DNA of 62,717 nucleotides from CBDFGT01 sp965247225 (GCA_965247225.1 CBDFGT010000001.1:1-62717), one strand, 5' to 3'. Counted from the stretch's first letter, positions 8,676 through 17,720 are shown. Notes: generated by a model not told the origin, from the sequence alone. A program made the numbers and translations.

Positions 8676-9647
8676 TCACTCCAGTGTCAATGTGCCGTCG
8701 GCATTGATGCCGACAGGTGCGGGGTTGCTCACTTGGCCGATAAAGCGGCCGTTTTGATCGATGTTGTGAAAGCCCATGATGTGAAGCTTGCCGTCAATGT
8801 CCATCATGCGGGCCGCATAGCGCAGGCCCCCATCCAGGAAGGGCTTCGGCACAGTCCATGGACCCAAATGACTCTCGGCCATCATGTAGTGATTGCCTGT
8901 CAGTGGTCGTTCCGGATTAAAGCGACGATAGCCTTCGCTCCAGTGTTGGTCGGAAGTGCAGAACACCATGTACCAGTACTTGCCGCGCTTGAAGACCTGC
9001 GGCACTTCCAACTGGCCAAAGGCACCGCCGTCATAGACCGGCTTTTGCAAGGTCCAAGTCATAAGGTCGGGCGATGTGGCGAAGCCGATGGCACCACCGG
9101 CGTTGGGTTCCGCACGTCCCGGAACACGCGCCGTGAAATACATGACCCATCCTGCACCCGACGGATCGCGCATGACCCAGGGGTCACGCATGGCGCGGTC
9201 GTGCCAATGGCCGGGCGTGTATTCCTCGTAATCGGCAGCGTTTGGACCAACACGATCAAGGCAAAGACCATCGCCGACCCGCTGCCAAGTGTGCATGTCG
9301 GTCGATGTGGCGTGGCCGATGCGCTGATGCATGCCATCAAGGTCGTGCATGGTGCCTGTGTAAAACAGGTGCCACAGACCGGCATCGTCCTTCACCACTG
9401 ATCCGGTCCATGTTGTCCAATCATCCCACGCTTTGGTTTTTGACGGCGCAAAGCAGGTACCCTTGTGTGTCCAGTTTACAAGGTCTTTCGACGTGGCATG
9501 GCCTTGGGAAACATTGCGGTGCCGGTCATCGGGATGGGGCAGCGTGTTGTCGGCCTGCAGGAAATAGATGTGCCACAGCCCATCATCTGACTCCTGCGGG
9601 TTGACCAGCCAGAAATCCCAGATCCATTTGTCTTGAAGAGAAAGCAC
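8676..9647 (-). CDS. GH32/GH43-like five-bladed beta-propeller glycosidase
   Basis: A 323-residue protein without signal peptide, hence probably cytoplasmic. Three acidic motifs fit the furanosidase clans F and J: IWDFW (Asp at residue 11, nucleophile position), MRDPW (Arg154-Asp155-Pro156, transition-state stabiliser) and LEVPQ (Glu214, acid/base). Repeated W-x-x-x-G and G-x-A-x-S blade motifs are visible. Its place between a permease gene and the ATPase gene of a sugar transporter suggests it splits the imported fructoside or other short sugar. The exact substrate and GH family number are inference. Confidence 0.8.
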   Translation of the reverse strand: MLSLQDKWIWDFWLVNPQESDDGLWHIYFLQADNTLPHPDDRHRNVSQGHATSKDLVNWTHKGTCFAPSKTKAWDDWTTWTGSVVKDDAGLWHLFYTGTMHDLDGMHQRIGHATSTDMHTWQRVGDGLCLDRVGPNAADYEEYTPGHWHDRAMRDPWVMRDPSGAGWVMYFTARVPGRAEPNAGGAIGFATSPDLMTWTLQKPVYDGGAFGQLEVPQVFKRGKYWYMVFCTSDQHWSEGYRRFNPERPLTGNHYMMAESHLGPWTVPKPFLDGGLRYAARMMDIDGKLHIMGFHNIDQNGRFIGQVSNPAPVGINADGTLTLE

Positions 9648-9650
9648 TGT

Positions 9651-10526
9651 TTATCCCTTGATGCCAGTTGAAGCGATGGAGGAAATGAAAGCCCGCTGCA
9701 GCAACAGATAGAAAATGATGACGGGCAGGGTGATCATCGTCAGGTAAGCCATGACTTCACCCCAGGCGATGTTGAGCTGAAAGAAATATTGCAGGCCAAT
9801 CATGACCGGTCGGTATTGCTCGGCCTGTACCGAAATGAGCGGCCAGAGGAACTGATTCCACATTGCAAGGAATTTCAGAATAGCAGCCGTGGCAATGGTG
9901 GGGCCGGAAAGCGGCATGATGATCTTGCGATAGATCTGCCACCAACTGGCGCCTTCGATGCGTGCCGCCTCAATCAACTCGCGCGGCATGTCCTTGAAGG
10001 CCTGCACAAAGAGGAAGATTGTCAGACCATCCGCAATCAGTGGAATGATCTGCACCTGATATGAGTCAAGCCAGCCAATTTGGAAACCATCCAACCCGAT
10101 CCAAGGCAAGTTGTTCACGAGCATGAGCAGCGGTATGGCAATGGTTTCAAACGGCACGATCAACGTGGCAACAATTGCCGCAAGGACCAGTTCGCGCCCC
10201 TTCCATTCCAGAAACACAAAGGAAAAGGCGGCGAGCGAGCACAGAAACAGCGACAACAGAACCGTGACGCCGGTGACGAAAATGGAGTTGAACACAAACA
10301 GACCGACAGGCGCCCGCTTGAAGGTGGCGTAGTAGTTGTCGAGAGAAATGTCACCAACAGGCAGAAAGGCGCGGATTGACTCTGTGTCTGTCAGCAATTG
10401 CAGGTCTGGCTTCAGAGACGACATCACCATGAAAACCAGCGGGAATACAAAAATGAATGCGACAAAGACCAAAAGTGCGTAGCGCCAGAACTGGCCCTGC
10501 AGTCGTTTGGAAGATGCTTGCATCAT
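9651..10526 (-). CDS. carbohydrate ABC transporter permease (MalG type)
   Basis: A 291-residue inner-membrane protein with six predicted helices and the permease loop EAARIEGASWWQIYRKIIMP, the site where the ATPase docks. The ATG at 10526 overlaps the preceding permease by ATGA; a second ATG three bases later is equally possible. A long in-frame extension to 10778 has no homology and overlaps the neighbour in full, so it is not used. It pairs with the frameshifted MalF-type permease upstream. Confidence 0.92.
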   Translation of the reverse strand: MMQASSKRLQGQFWRYALLVFVAFIFVFPLVFMVMSSLKPDLQLLTDTESIRAFLPVGDISLDNYYATFKRAPVGLFVFNSIFVTGVTVLLSLFLCSLAAFSFVFLEWKGRELVLAAIVATLIVPFETIAIPLLMLVNNLPWIGLDGFQIGWLDSYQVQIIPLIADGLTIFLFVQAFKDMPRELIEAARIEGASWWQIYRKIIMPLSGPTIATAAILKFLAMWNQFLWPLISVQAEQYRPVMIGLQYFFQLNIAWGEVMAYLTMITLPVIIFYLLLQRAFISSIASTGIKG

Positions 10527-11612
10527 GACTTCTCCCTGGTGAGGTAACGTTGAGTGATGGAGATCAAAAGCACGATGAGGAACAGAACAACCGAAATGGC
10601 TGAGCCGCCAGATATGTCCTGCTTGCCATAGCCGCGGTCGATAGCTTGGAAAACAACCGACTGGGTTGAATCCACCGGCCCCCCGCCGGTCATGACAGCA
10701 ACTTGGATGAAGAGTGCAAAGGCCTGCATTGTGATGACCAGCAACACCAGCACAGCGGTGTTGCGAAGGCCTGGCCATGTCACATAGCGAAATCGCTGCC
10801 AGGCTGACACGCCTTCAATGTCTGCAGCTTCATAGAGCGAAGCAGGAATGGTCTGGAGCCCTGCAAGCCATATCACCATATGGAAGCCAACGGCCTGCCA
10901 AATCGACATGGCGATGAGTGCCGGGAAAGCGGTGGAGGCATTGCCGAGCCAGTCAACAGGTTGGAACCACCCGAAGGTGAGACCGCCCAACAAGGTGTTG
11001 AGCAACCCGTTTTGTCCGTCATAGATAAATCGCCACAACAGGGCGACAACAACCATCGAAACCACGACGGGCATGAAATAGATGGTGCGGAAAATATTGA
11101 TGCCCCGGAGCTTCTGATTGATCATCAGGGCAAGACAAAGTGCCAGACCACCTTGCAGTGGTGCCACGAAGAGAACGAAGAGGAAGGTGTTGACCAGCGC
11201 CTTCATGAAGACGACATCGCTGGCCAGCACGACCTTGCGGTTGTCACCGGAACTCCACGAAAACCATTCGCGCATGCCCTTGTATTGCGGGAAGTCTGGG
11301 TTGTTGCGCGTGAAGGAGCGTACGGGGGGGTATTTGGGTGAAGCCGTCCGGTTCCTTGAGAATTTCATTGGTGGCGGGATCGCGCTCAGGTTCGATCGTC
11401 AGCACACTGACACTCAAGAGCTGGCGGAAATTTTCAAGGCCAACATATTCCGCAGCATTGGGTGACGAAAAACGTTGGTTGGTAAAGGAGAAATAGAAGG
11501 CCAGCAGAAATGGCACGACGATGAACAGAAACATCAGGAAGGCAGCGGGGAAGGCAAACAGCCAGCCGGTGCTTGGCGAGTTCATCAGGCGTGATGTCTT
11601 TTTGCTTTGCAT
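10523..11612 (-). pseudogene. carbohydrate ABC transporter permease (MalF type), frameshifted in a C7 run
   Basis: The N-terminal part (from 11612) has the first membrane helix and reads to EPDGFTQIPP. The C-terminal part continues in another frame from PPVRSFTRNNPDFPQYKG through five more helices and the EAADIEGVSAWQRFRYVTWP docking loop. The break is in a run of seven C on the coding strand (plus strand 11324-11330); with six C the two halves join perfectly. This is either a homopolymer sequencing error, a slippage-prone (possibly phase-variable) site, or a true mutation. All domains are otherwise intact. Confidence 0.85.
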
Positions 11613-11633
11613 GATCTTCTCTCCTGAAGGATT

Positions 11634-11659
11634 CCGGCCGCGCGAGGCTGCGCGACCGG
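11634..11659 (-). promoter_or_regulatory. GC-rich intercistronic hairpin
   Basis: On the minus strand CCGGTCGCGC and GCGCGGCCGG pair over 10 bp with one G-U pair and a 6-base loop. No U-run follows; the Shine-Dalgarno sequence of the permease comes next. It sits between the binding-protein and permease genes, where such structures commonly protect the upstream mRNA so that more binding protein is made. Confidence 0.6.
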
Positions 11660-11672
11660 CAGGGGTGATGCA

Positions 11673-12938
11673 TTACATCTTCGGGGCGTAGCCGCCGTTC
11701 TTCTCGACGTCCTTGGTGATTTCGTCGGCGGCCGCATCGAGCGTTCCTTCGACTTCGGCACCATTGGCAATGTCACTCAGGGCCTTTTCGAAGACCTTGG
11801 CAGCCACGGCGTAGCCGGCATACACCGGACGCACCAGGGCCTGCTTGGCCGAGAGGCTGTAGAACACTTCCATCGGGCCACCGGCCTTGTAGTTCTTGGA
11901 AGCGGCTGCGGCTGTAACTGTTGGCGGAATAAGGCCAATGCCATCGGAGAATGCCGTCAGGTATTTGTCCTGCAGGGCAAACTGGATGAACTTGTTGGCA
12001 CCTTCCTGGTTCTTGGACGATGCGGCAACGCCGAACTGCCATGAGGCGGCGCCGATTTTCGATCCTGTTCCGAAGTTTGGAGCAGGCATGAAGACCACAT
12101 CATCCTTGAATTTTTCGATGATGCCGAGAGCCGCCCAGTTGCCATTCCAGGACAAGGCATACTTGCCATTGATGAAACCGGAGTCACGGTCTGCACCGTC
12201 CTGCGAAGTCCCGGGGGCCAGCTTGCGTTCAAACACCGACTGCCACCACTTGCCGAACTTGACGGCGGCATCGCCATTCAGAGTTCCATCGGCCGTCTTG
12301 TAACCATCACGGTTGATCAAGTCGCCGCCGAAGCTCTGCAGAATGGGACCGAAAGCGTATGGATACCACTCGCCTTTCCAGGCCATGCCGAGATCGAGCG
12401 GGAATTCAAACTTGCCGGAAGCCTGAAGCTTTACAAGGGCTGCGTCGAACTCTTCGAGGGTCCACGGCGTGTCGACTGTCGGAATGCGAATGCCATTTTC
12501 ATCCAGAACCGATTTGCGGCCAATCATGGCGACAGCGGCATCCCACAGGCCAATCGAATAGACCTTGCCATTGTATGTGCCAACAGCGCCAGGAAGGAAG
12601 TTCTTGTAGACTTCCGGATCAACGGTCAAAGGCGCCATGTAGCCGGCCCAGACCCAGCCTGGCATGACGGGACCATCGACATCAAGAATGTCTGGCAGCT
12701 TGCCGGAAGCGGCAGCGGCAGTCACTGAATCATTGTAGGATGCCTGCGGAAACTGTTCGATCTTGACGGTGTAGTCTGACTGCGAGGCATTGAAGTCATT
12801 GACAATGCCGGACAGAATTTTCTGCTCAACTTCGTTGCCGGCGCCATGATACCACATGCTGAGTTCGGTGGCGGCAAACGCTGCCGTTGAAGACAGAAGC
12901 GACGCGAGAAGCGCGGCGCCGAATGTAAACTTTTTCAT
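11673..12938 (-). CDS. carbohydrate ABC transporter substrate-binding protein
   Basis: A 421-residue periplasmic binding protein of the extracellular solute-binding family 1. The start at 12938 (MKKFTFGAALLASLL) gives a clean signal peptide ending in AFAA near residue 23; an earlier in-frame start at 13010 would put non-signal sequence in front. The mature part begins TELSMWYHGAGNE and has the GKYALSWNGNW type segment of this family. It is the first transporter gene after the LacI regulator, with 68 bp between them. Confidence 0.93.
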   Translation of the reverse strand: MKKFTFGAALLASLLSSTAAFAATELSMWYHGAGNEVEQKILSGIVNDFNASQSDYTVKIEQFPQASYNDSVTAAAASGKLPDILDVDGPVMPGWVWAGYMAPLTVDPEVYKNFLPGAVGTYNGKVYSIGLWDAAVAMIGRKSVLDENGIRIPTVDTPWTLEEFDAALVKLQASGKFEFPLDLGMAWKGEWYPYAFGPILQSFGGDLINRDGYKTADGTLNGDAAVKFGKWWQSVFERKLAPGTSQDGADRDSGFINGKYALSWNGNWAALGIIEKFKDDVVFMPAPNFGTGSKIGAASWQFGVAASSKNQEGANKFIQFALQDKYLTAFSDGIGLIPPTVTAAAASKNYKAGGPMEVFYSLSAKQALVRPVYAGYAVAAKVFEKALSDIANGAEVEGTLDAAADEITKDVEKNGGYAPKM

Positions 12939-13006
12939 ATGCTTTCTCCCATTGTTGAATTGCTGACGCGCATTGCGGCGCGGCAGTTGGTGTACCCGAG
13001 GGGCGC

Positions 13007-14017
13007 TCAATCAAGCGTCCGGCAGGAATCCCGTTCGACCAGCGGACAAGGCACCAGAGTTTTCCGGTGTCCGGCTTTTCGCTTGGTATTCATCATCTCC
13101 ACAGCCAACCTGCCGATCTCGAAATAGGGCAGGGCTACAGTTGTGAGTTTTGGATAGACGGATTCTGAAATCAGCTTGAGATCGTCAAAGCCGATCAGCG
13201 AAAGGTCTTTCGGAATGGAAAGTCCAAGTTCTGCAGCCACGGAATAAACCTGCATGGCCACATTGTCGTTGCCGCAGATAATCGCCGTCGGACGGTCAGC
13301 ACGTTTGAGCAGACTGAAGGCGGCCTCGCGCACCAATGAGACTTCTCCGGGCCATTCGTTGGCGTAGCCGGCAACCTCCAAATCTGATTGGAACGGAACG
13401 TTTGCCTCTTTGAATGCTCTGCGAATTCCGGCTTTGCGCAGGCCGGTGGCGTCAATGCTGGGGAGCAGGGTGATGTGGCCGATCGTGCGGTGCCCGCGTT
13501 GTAAGAGATAACGCGCCTGCTCGTAGCCGCCCTGTTCATCATCGGGCACGATAGAACGGAGCTCGCCACTTTTGTCGTAGCAGTTCGCTAGAACAACAGA
13601 GTCTCCAAACTGGGCTTTTCCGAAGGCATGGGCACGGTGAAACATGGCTGCGTAAATGACACCGGCAACACGGTGGGCACGGAACATGCGCAAGAGTTCT
13701 TCTTCACGTTCCGGGTCGCCCTCCGAATTGGCAATCAACAGGGTTCGCCGTGAGTCATGAAGGGCCGATTGCGCACCGCGCACAATATCAACAGAATAAG
13801 GCGTGGATGCCACAACGTCCGTCATCAAACCAACGACGTTTGAGGTCCCCGAACGCATTTGTCGTGCGGCCTGGTTTGGCACGTAGTTCAAGTTGCCCAG
13901 GTGCTTCTGAACGGCAGCACGCGTTTCCACATTGACCGCCGCATCGCCATTGACGATACGCGAAACGGTCTTGATAGACACGCCGGCCCGTTCAGCCACC
14001 TGCTTGAGCGTTACCAA
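13007..14017 (-). CDS. LacI-family transcriptional regulator of the sugar operon
   Basis: The helix-turn-helix TLKQVAERAGVSIKTVSRIV stands at the very front of the TTG start at 14017, as in most LacI proteins, and a GGGAGGA ribosome site precedes it by 3 bases. Longer starts at 14071 (ATG) and 14083 exist, but they would place the operator at 14057-14070 over or inside the coding sequence. The rest (about 270 residues) is a periplasmic-binding-protein-like sugar sensor. It is the first gene of the operon and probably represses itself and the transporter until the sugar is bound. Confidence 0.85.
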   Translation of the reverse strand: MVTLKQVAERAGVSIKTVSRIVNGDAAVNVETRAAVQKHLGNLNYVPNQAARQMRSGTSNVVGLMTDVVASTPYSVDIVRGAQSALHDSRRTLLIANSEGDPEREEELLRMFRAHRVAGVIYAAMFHRAHAFGKAQFGDSVVLANCYDKSGELRSIVPDDEQGGYEQARYLLQRGHRTIGHITLLPSIDATGLRKAGIRRAFKEANVPFQSDLEVAGYANEWPGEVSLVREAAFSLLKRADRPTAIICGNDNVAMQVYSVAAELGLSIPKDLSLIGFDDLKLISESVYPKLTTVALPYFEIGRLAVEMMNTKRKAGHRKTLVPCPLVERDSCRTLD

Positions 14018-14056
14018 TTGTCCTCCCAGACATTCAATTTTTGTAGCGCTGTTCTT

Positions 14057-14070
14057 TGACAACGTTGTCA
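14057..14070. promoter_or_regulatory. LacI-type operator 1
   Basis: TGACAACGTTGTCA, a perfect 14-bp palindrome with the central CG typical of LacI-family operators. It lies 40 bp upstream of the preferred start of the regulator gene. Confidence 0.8.
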
Positions 14071-14088
14071 TAAATCCAACCACGGCGA

Positions 14089-14102
14089 TGACAACGTTGT
14101 CA
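14089..14102. promoter_or_regulatory. LacI-type operator 2
   Basis: An identical second copy of TGACAACGTTGTCA, 32 bp (about three helical turns) from the first. Two in-phase sites allow cooperative or looped binding by a dimer of dimers. Confidence 0.8.
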
Positions 14103-14436
14103 ATGCCCCGCCCGTTGATTTAAAGTGAATGAAATCAACACCTGACCTGTCGTCGCTGCGCGCGCTACAAGCTTTTTCACGCAACAAGTGGTTTATGATG
14201 CTGCGGCATTGCGATGTGGTTGTTGGCGACGGCGTCGCTTTGAAAACCCGTTGTGACAAAGCAATCAGATCGTTCGCTATTCTACCTGACCTGCTTGCCT
14301 GAGATGACCTCGATTTTCGGCTGGCCTGCTCCTGAATGGACTTCAAAACGGATTGCGCCAAAGAGCCATGTCAAATTTAGTTGCTCAAGCTTCGGAGAGC
14401 GCTTGACCGAATATAAATATCCATTATTCTCGATAT
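14103..14436. other. intergenic region between sugar and arsenic operons
   Basis: 334 bp without a convincing gene. Its left end should hold the promoter of the sugar operon. Its right end holds an ATATC (14417-14421) and GATAT (14432-14436) inverted repeat that abuts the arsR start codon and could be the ArsR operator. No Shine-Dalgarno sequence is seen before arsR, so the transcript may be leaderless. Confidence 0.5.
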
Positions 14437-14797
14437 ATGGACGATTCACACATCATCGATGCCCTCTCCGCCCTTGCGCAGCCTTCACGGCTGAAGGCTT
14501 TCCGTATGTTGGTTGAGAAGGAACCGGATGGCATCGCCGCCGGTGAACTGGCTCGGCTCGTTGGCGTGCCGCAGAACACCATGTCCACCCATCTGTCGAT
14601 CCTGTCGAATGCCGGATTGATAACCGCCGAGCGTATCAGCCGCACGATCCTCTACCGCGCCGACCTTGCCGCTTTTCGCGTACGTCATCACGTTGTCACT
14701 CTTGCAGGATTGCTGCGGCGGGCGGCCGGAAATCTGTGCGCCCATCATTGCCGAACTCACACCCTGTTGTCCGCCCAAGGAAGAATTTCGTGCCTGA
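14437..14797 (+). pseudogene. arsR: ArsR-family arsenic repressor, frameshifted near its 3' end
   Basis: The first 80 residues are a normal ArsR winged helix with LVGVPQNTMSTHLSIL as recognition helix. After ADLAAFR (about 14680) the frame leaves the family and runs on to 14928. In the next frame the expected tail appears, SLLQDCCGGRPEICAPII, ending EEFRA and a stop at 14795-14797. Deleting one base in CGCGTACG restores it. The Cys-Cys pair of this tail is a likely arsenite ligand, so as written the protein could bind DNA but perhaps not sense arsenite. A sequencing error is possible. The restored gene overlaps arsC by 8 bp. Confidence 0.85.
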
Positions 14798-15311
14798 TCG
14801 CACTTTCAACGTTCTGTTCCTCTGCACCGGCAACACCGCCCGTTCGGTGCTGGCTGAAGGCATCCTGCGCAAGCTTGGCGCTGGCAAGTTCAACGCCTTT
14901 TCCGCCGGCAGCCAGCCGAAGGGCGTAGTCAATCCGTTTGCCCTGAAAACGCTGGAAGCATTTGGTTTTCCCGTCGATGGTTACCGCTCCAAAAGCTGGG
15001 ATGAATTTGCCGTGCCCGGCGCGCCGAAAATGGATTTCGTGTTCACGGTCTGTGACAGCGCGGCGGGAGAATCCTGCCCGGTCTGGCCAGGTCAGCCGAT
15101 GACAGCCCATTGGGGCATTGAAGACCCCGCCGCTGTCGAAGGTTCGGACCTCGACAAGGAACGCGCTTTTGCCGATGCCTTCCGCTACATGAAGAACCGG
15201 ATTTCTGCCTTCATCGCGCTGCCGGTGCACACGCTCGACAACCTGTCCCTGACCGCAAAGCTGAAAGACATCGGCCGCATGTACGGCGCGAGCGACGGTA
15301 CAAACTCCTGA
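14790..15311 (+). CDS. arsC: arsenate reductase, low-molecular-weight tyrosine phosphatase type
   Basis: A 173-residue protein with the phosphate-loop CTGNTARS at residues 12-19 (C-x5-R), the signature of thioredoxin-coupled arsenate reductases and LMW phosphatases. A second functional segment, HWGIEDPAAVEG, holds the Asp that acts as general acid. The GTG at 14790 follows AAGGAAG and gives the normal N-terminus FNVLFLCTGN; an ATG at 14736 in the same frame would lie deep in arsR. It reduces arsenate to arsenite for export by the next gene. Confidence 0.93.
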   Translation: MPDRTFNVLFLCTGNTARSVLAEGILRKLGAGKFNAFSAGSQPKGVVNPFALKTLEAFGFPVDGYRSKSWDEFAVPGAPKMDFVFTVCDSAAGESCPVWPGQPMTAHWGIEDPAAVEGSDLDKERAFADAFRYMKNRISAFIALPVHTLDNLSLTAKLKDIGRMYGASDGTNS

Positions 15312-15334
15312 TCTCTCTGGCCTGAAAGCCCGTC

Positions 15335-16357
15335 ATGAACCTGTTTGAACGTTACCTCACCCTCTGGGTGTTCCTGTGCATCATCGTCGGCATCGCGCTC
15401 GGCTACTTGATGCCCGATGTGTTCCAGTTCATCGGCGGTGCGGAAGTCGCCAAGGTCAACATTCCTGTCGCCATCCTGATCTGGCTGATGGTCATTCCGA
15501 TGCTCTTGAAAATCGACTTTGCCGCGCTTGGCAAGGTGCGTGAACATTGGCGCGGCATTGGCGTTACACTCTTCATCAACTGGGCGGTCAAGCCGTTCTC
15601 GATGGCGCTGCTTGGCTGGCTGTTCATCGGCATGCTGTTCCGCCCGTATCTGCCGGAAACCCAGATTGACAGCTACATCGCCGGTCTCATCATTCTGGCG
15701 GCAGCGCCCTGCACGGCCATGGTGTTCGTCTGGTCAAACCTCACCAAGGGCGAACCGCACTTCACGCTGACGCAAGTGGCGCTCAATGACTCGATCATGG
15801 TCATCGCCTTTGCGCCTATCGTCGGGCTGCTGCTAGGTTTGTCCGCCATCACCGTGCCGTGGGATACGCTGTTCCTATCGGTCGTGCTCTACATTGTCAT
15901 ACCGGTCATTATTGCGCAGGTGCTGCGCCGCATGGTGCTGGGGAGTGGCGGGCCGGAAGCATTGGCGAAGCTGCAATCGACGCTCGGCCCGGTGTCGCTG
16001 GTGGCGCTTCTGACGACGCTTGTCCTGCTGTTCGGCTTCCAGGGCGACCAGATTTTGGCGCAGCCACTCATCATCGCGCTGCTCGCCGTGCCGATCCTCA
16101 TACAGGTTTATTTCAATGCAGGTCTCGCCTATCTCCTCAACAAATGGAGCGGCGAGCAACATTGCGTGGCCGGCCCCTCCGCCCTCATTGGTGCTTCCAA
16201 CTTCTTCGAACTCGCCGTCGCTGCCGCCATCAGCCTGTTCGGCTTCAACTCCGGCGCGGCGCTGGCAACCGTCGTCGGCGTCCTCATCGAAGTCCCCGTC
16301 ATGCTGTCGGTGGTCTGGATCGTCAACAATTCGAAGGACTGGTACGAGCGGGCGTAA
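15335..16357 (+). CDS. acr3: arsenite efflux transporter Acr3
   Basis: A 340-residue inner-membrane protein with about ten predicted helices. AAAPCTAMVFVWS contains the conserved cysteine needed by Acr3 permeases for arsenite, and NDSIMVIAFAPIVGLLLG and the GASNFFELAVA segment are family landmarks. It exports arsenite made by the two reductases. It lies 23 bp after the first arsC. Confidence 0.96.
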   Translation: MNLFERYLTLWVFLCIIVGIALGYLMPDVFQFIGGAEVAKVNIPVAILIWLMVIPMLLKIDFAALGKVREHWRGIGVTLFINWAVKPFSMALLGWLFIGMLFRPYLPETQIDSYIAGLIILAAAPCTAMVFVWSNLTKGEPHFTLTQVALNDSIMVIAFAPIVGLLLGLSAITVPWDTLFLSVVLYIVIPVIIAQVLRRMVLGSGGPEALAKLQSTLGPVSLVALLTTLVLLFGFQGDQILAQPLIIALLAVPILIQVYFNAGLAYLLNKWSGEQHCVAGPSALIGASNFFELAVAAAISLFGFNSGAALATVVGVLIEVPVMLSVVWIVNNSKDWYERA

Positions 16358-16392
16358 GCTGCGCCAGCCTCCAGCATTCAAAGAGCAAAGCC

Positions 16393-16815
16393 ATGAACAT
16401 TGTCATTCACCACAACCCGGATTGCGGCACATCGCGCAATGTCCTGTCGATCATCGAAGCTGCAGGCTATGCGCCAATGGTCATCGAGTATCTCAACGTA
16501 GGCTGGACACGTCCGCAACTGCTCGGCCTGTTTGCCGCGGCCGGCCTCACCCCGCGTACGGCCTTGCGCGAGAGCAAGTCGCCGGCCAGGGAACTCGGGC
16601 TTCTAGACCCGTCAGTCAAAGACGAGCGCTTGCTCGATGCCATGCTTGAGCACCCGGTTCTGGTCAACCGGCCCATAGTCTGCACACCCAAAGGCGTGCG
16701 GCTTTGCCGTCCGAGCGAAACCGTGCTGGATTTGCTTGACCGCTTGCCGTCCGGACCCTTGTACAAGGAAGACGGCCAATTGCTGATAGATGCCGAAGGA
16801 AAACGTGTTGCCTGA
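16393..16815 (+). CDS. arsC: arsenate reductase, glutaredoxin-dependent type
   Basis: A 140-residue thioredoxin-fold protein with the catalytic HNPDCGTSRN (Cys11) and the arsenate-binding arginines in LRESKSPARELGL and NRPIVCTPKGVRLCRP. It belongs to the E. coli ArsC family, unrelated in fold to the LMW-PTP reductase two genes earlier, so this operon has both arsenate reductase systems, drawing on glutathione/glutaredoxin and thioredoxin. Start ATG at 16393; the long upstream extension in the same frame is a shadow of acr3. Confidence 0.95.
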   Translation: MNIVIHHNPDCGTSRNVLSIIEAAGYAPMVIEYLNVGWTRPQLLGLFAAAGLTPRTALRESKSPARELGLLDPSVKDERLLDAMLEHPVLVNRPIVCTPKGVRLCRPSETVLDLLDRLPSGPLYKEDGQLLIDAEGKRVA

Positions 16816-17530
16816 CCAGATCAACACCAATCCAAACCTTGTTGAAGACCTGCTCCAACAGCCGGACCGGCATCAATTGTTTCCACCGGTGCACTCCACG
16901 CAGCTGCCGCGCATTTTACTGCTCTATGGATCGGTCCGCACCCGCTCGTTCAGCCGTCTTGCCAGTGAAGAAGCGGCGCGCATTTTGCAGCGGCTTGGTG
17001 CCGAGACCCGTATGTTCAACCCGTCCGGCCTGCCGCTTCCCGATGATGCCGAAGCATCGCACCCGAAAGTGCAGGAACTGCGCGAACTGGTAACCTGGTG
17101 CGAGGGCATGGTGTGGTGTTCGCCCGAGCGCCACGGCGCCATGACCGGGATCATGAAAGCGCAAATCGACTGGATACCACTCAGCCTCGGTGCAGTGCGT
17201 CCGACACAAGGCAAGACGCTTGCCGTCATGCAGGTCAGCGGCGGTTCGCAAAGTTTCAATGCCGTCAACCAGTTGCGCATCCTTGGCCGCTGGATGCGCC
17301 TGATCACCATCCCCAACCAGTCCTCCGTCGCCAAGGCCTTCGCCGAGTTCGACGAAAACAACCGGATGAAGCCATCGTCTTCCTACGACCGGATTGTCGA
17401 TGTGATGGAAGAACTGGTCAAGTTCACGCTGCTCACCCGCGACTGCGCCGACTATCTGGTTGATCGCTATTCCGAGCGCAAGGAAAGCGCGGAAGAACTG
17501 TCGAAGCGGGTAAGCCAGCGGTCGATTTGA
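16805..17530 (+). CDS. arsH: organoarsenical oxidase / NADPH-FMN reductase ArsH
   Basis: A flavodoxin-like enzyme of about 241 residues. LLLYGSVRTRSFSRL forms the FMN phosphate loop and CSPERHGAMTGIMKAQIDWIP is the conserved ArsH core; GGSQSFNAVNQLR follows. ArsH oxidises trivalent organoarsenicals and reduces quinones or dyes. The GTG at 16805 has AAGGA four bases ahead; the ATG at 16790 is the alternative. It overlaps the preceding arsC and ends the operon; no clear terminator is seen in the next 190 bp. Confidence 0.93.
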   Translation: MLPDQINTNPNLVEDLLQQPDRHQLFPPVHSTQLPRILLLYGSVRTRSFSRLASEEAARILQRLGAETRMFNPSGLPLPDDAEASHPKVQELRELVTWCEGMVWCSPERHGAMTGIMKAQIDWIPLSLGAVRPTQGKTLAVMQVSGGSQSFNAVNQLRILGRWMRLITIPNQSSVAKAFAEFDENNRMKPSSSYDRIVDVMEELVKFTLLTRDCADYLVDRYSERKESAEELSKRVSQRSI

Positions 17531-17720
17531 GATTGCGAAGGTCTGTTTTCATTGGAGCAATGCCGTGGGACATGCGTTGTTCGGCAGTGAAGCTTTGAGC
17601 AAACACATGTTACTTGATTAATTCATCCCGAAATTTTGCCAAAGCATGTTTACGGCTTCAGGCAGCCGAAAGGGCTGACTTTCCGAGCTTTTGAAAAGAT
17701 CAAAACCGGAGGTCTGGACT

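Noticed and set aside
10527..10778. 84-residue extension of the MalG-type permease
   Set aside because: It lies wholly inside the preceding permease gene and has no membrane or family pattern.
15859..16392. Long upstream extension of the glutaredoxin-type arsC
   Set aside because: It is an out-of-frame shadow of acr3; the ATG at 16393 starts the conserved thioredoxin fold.
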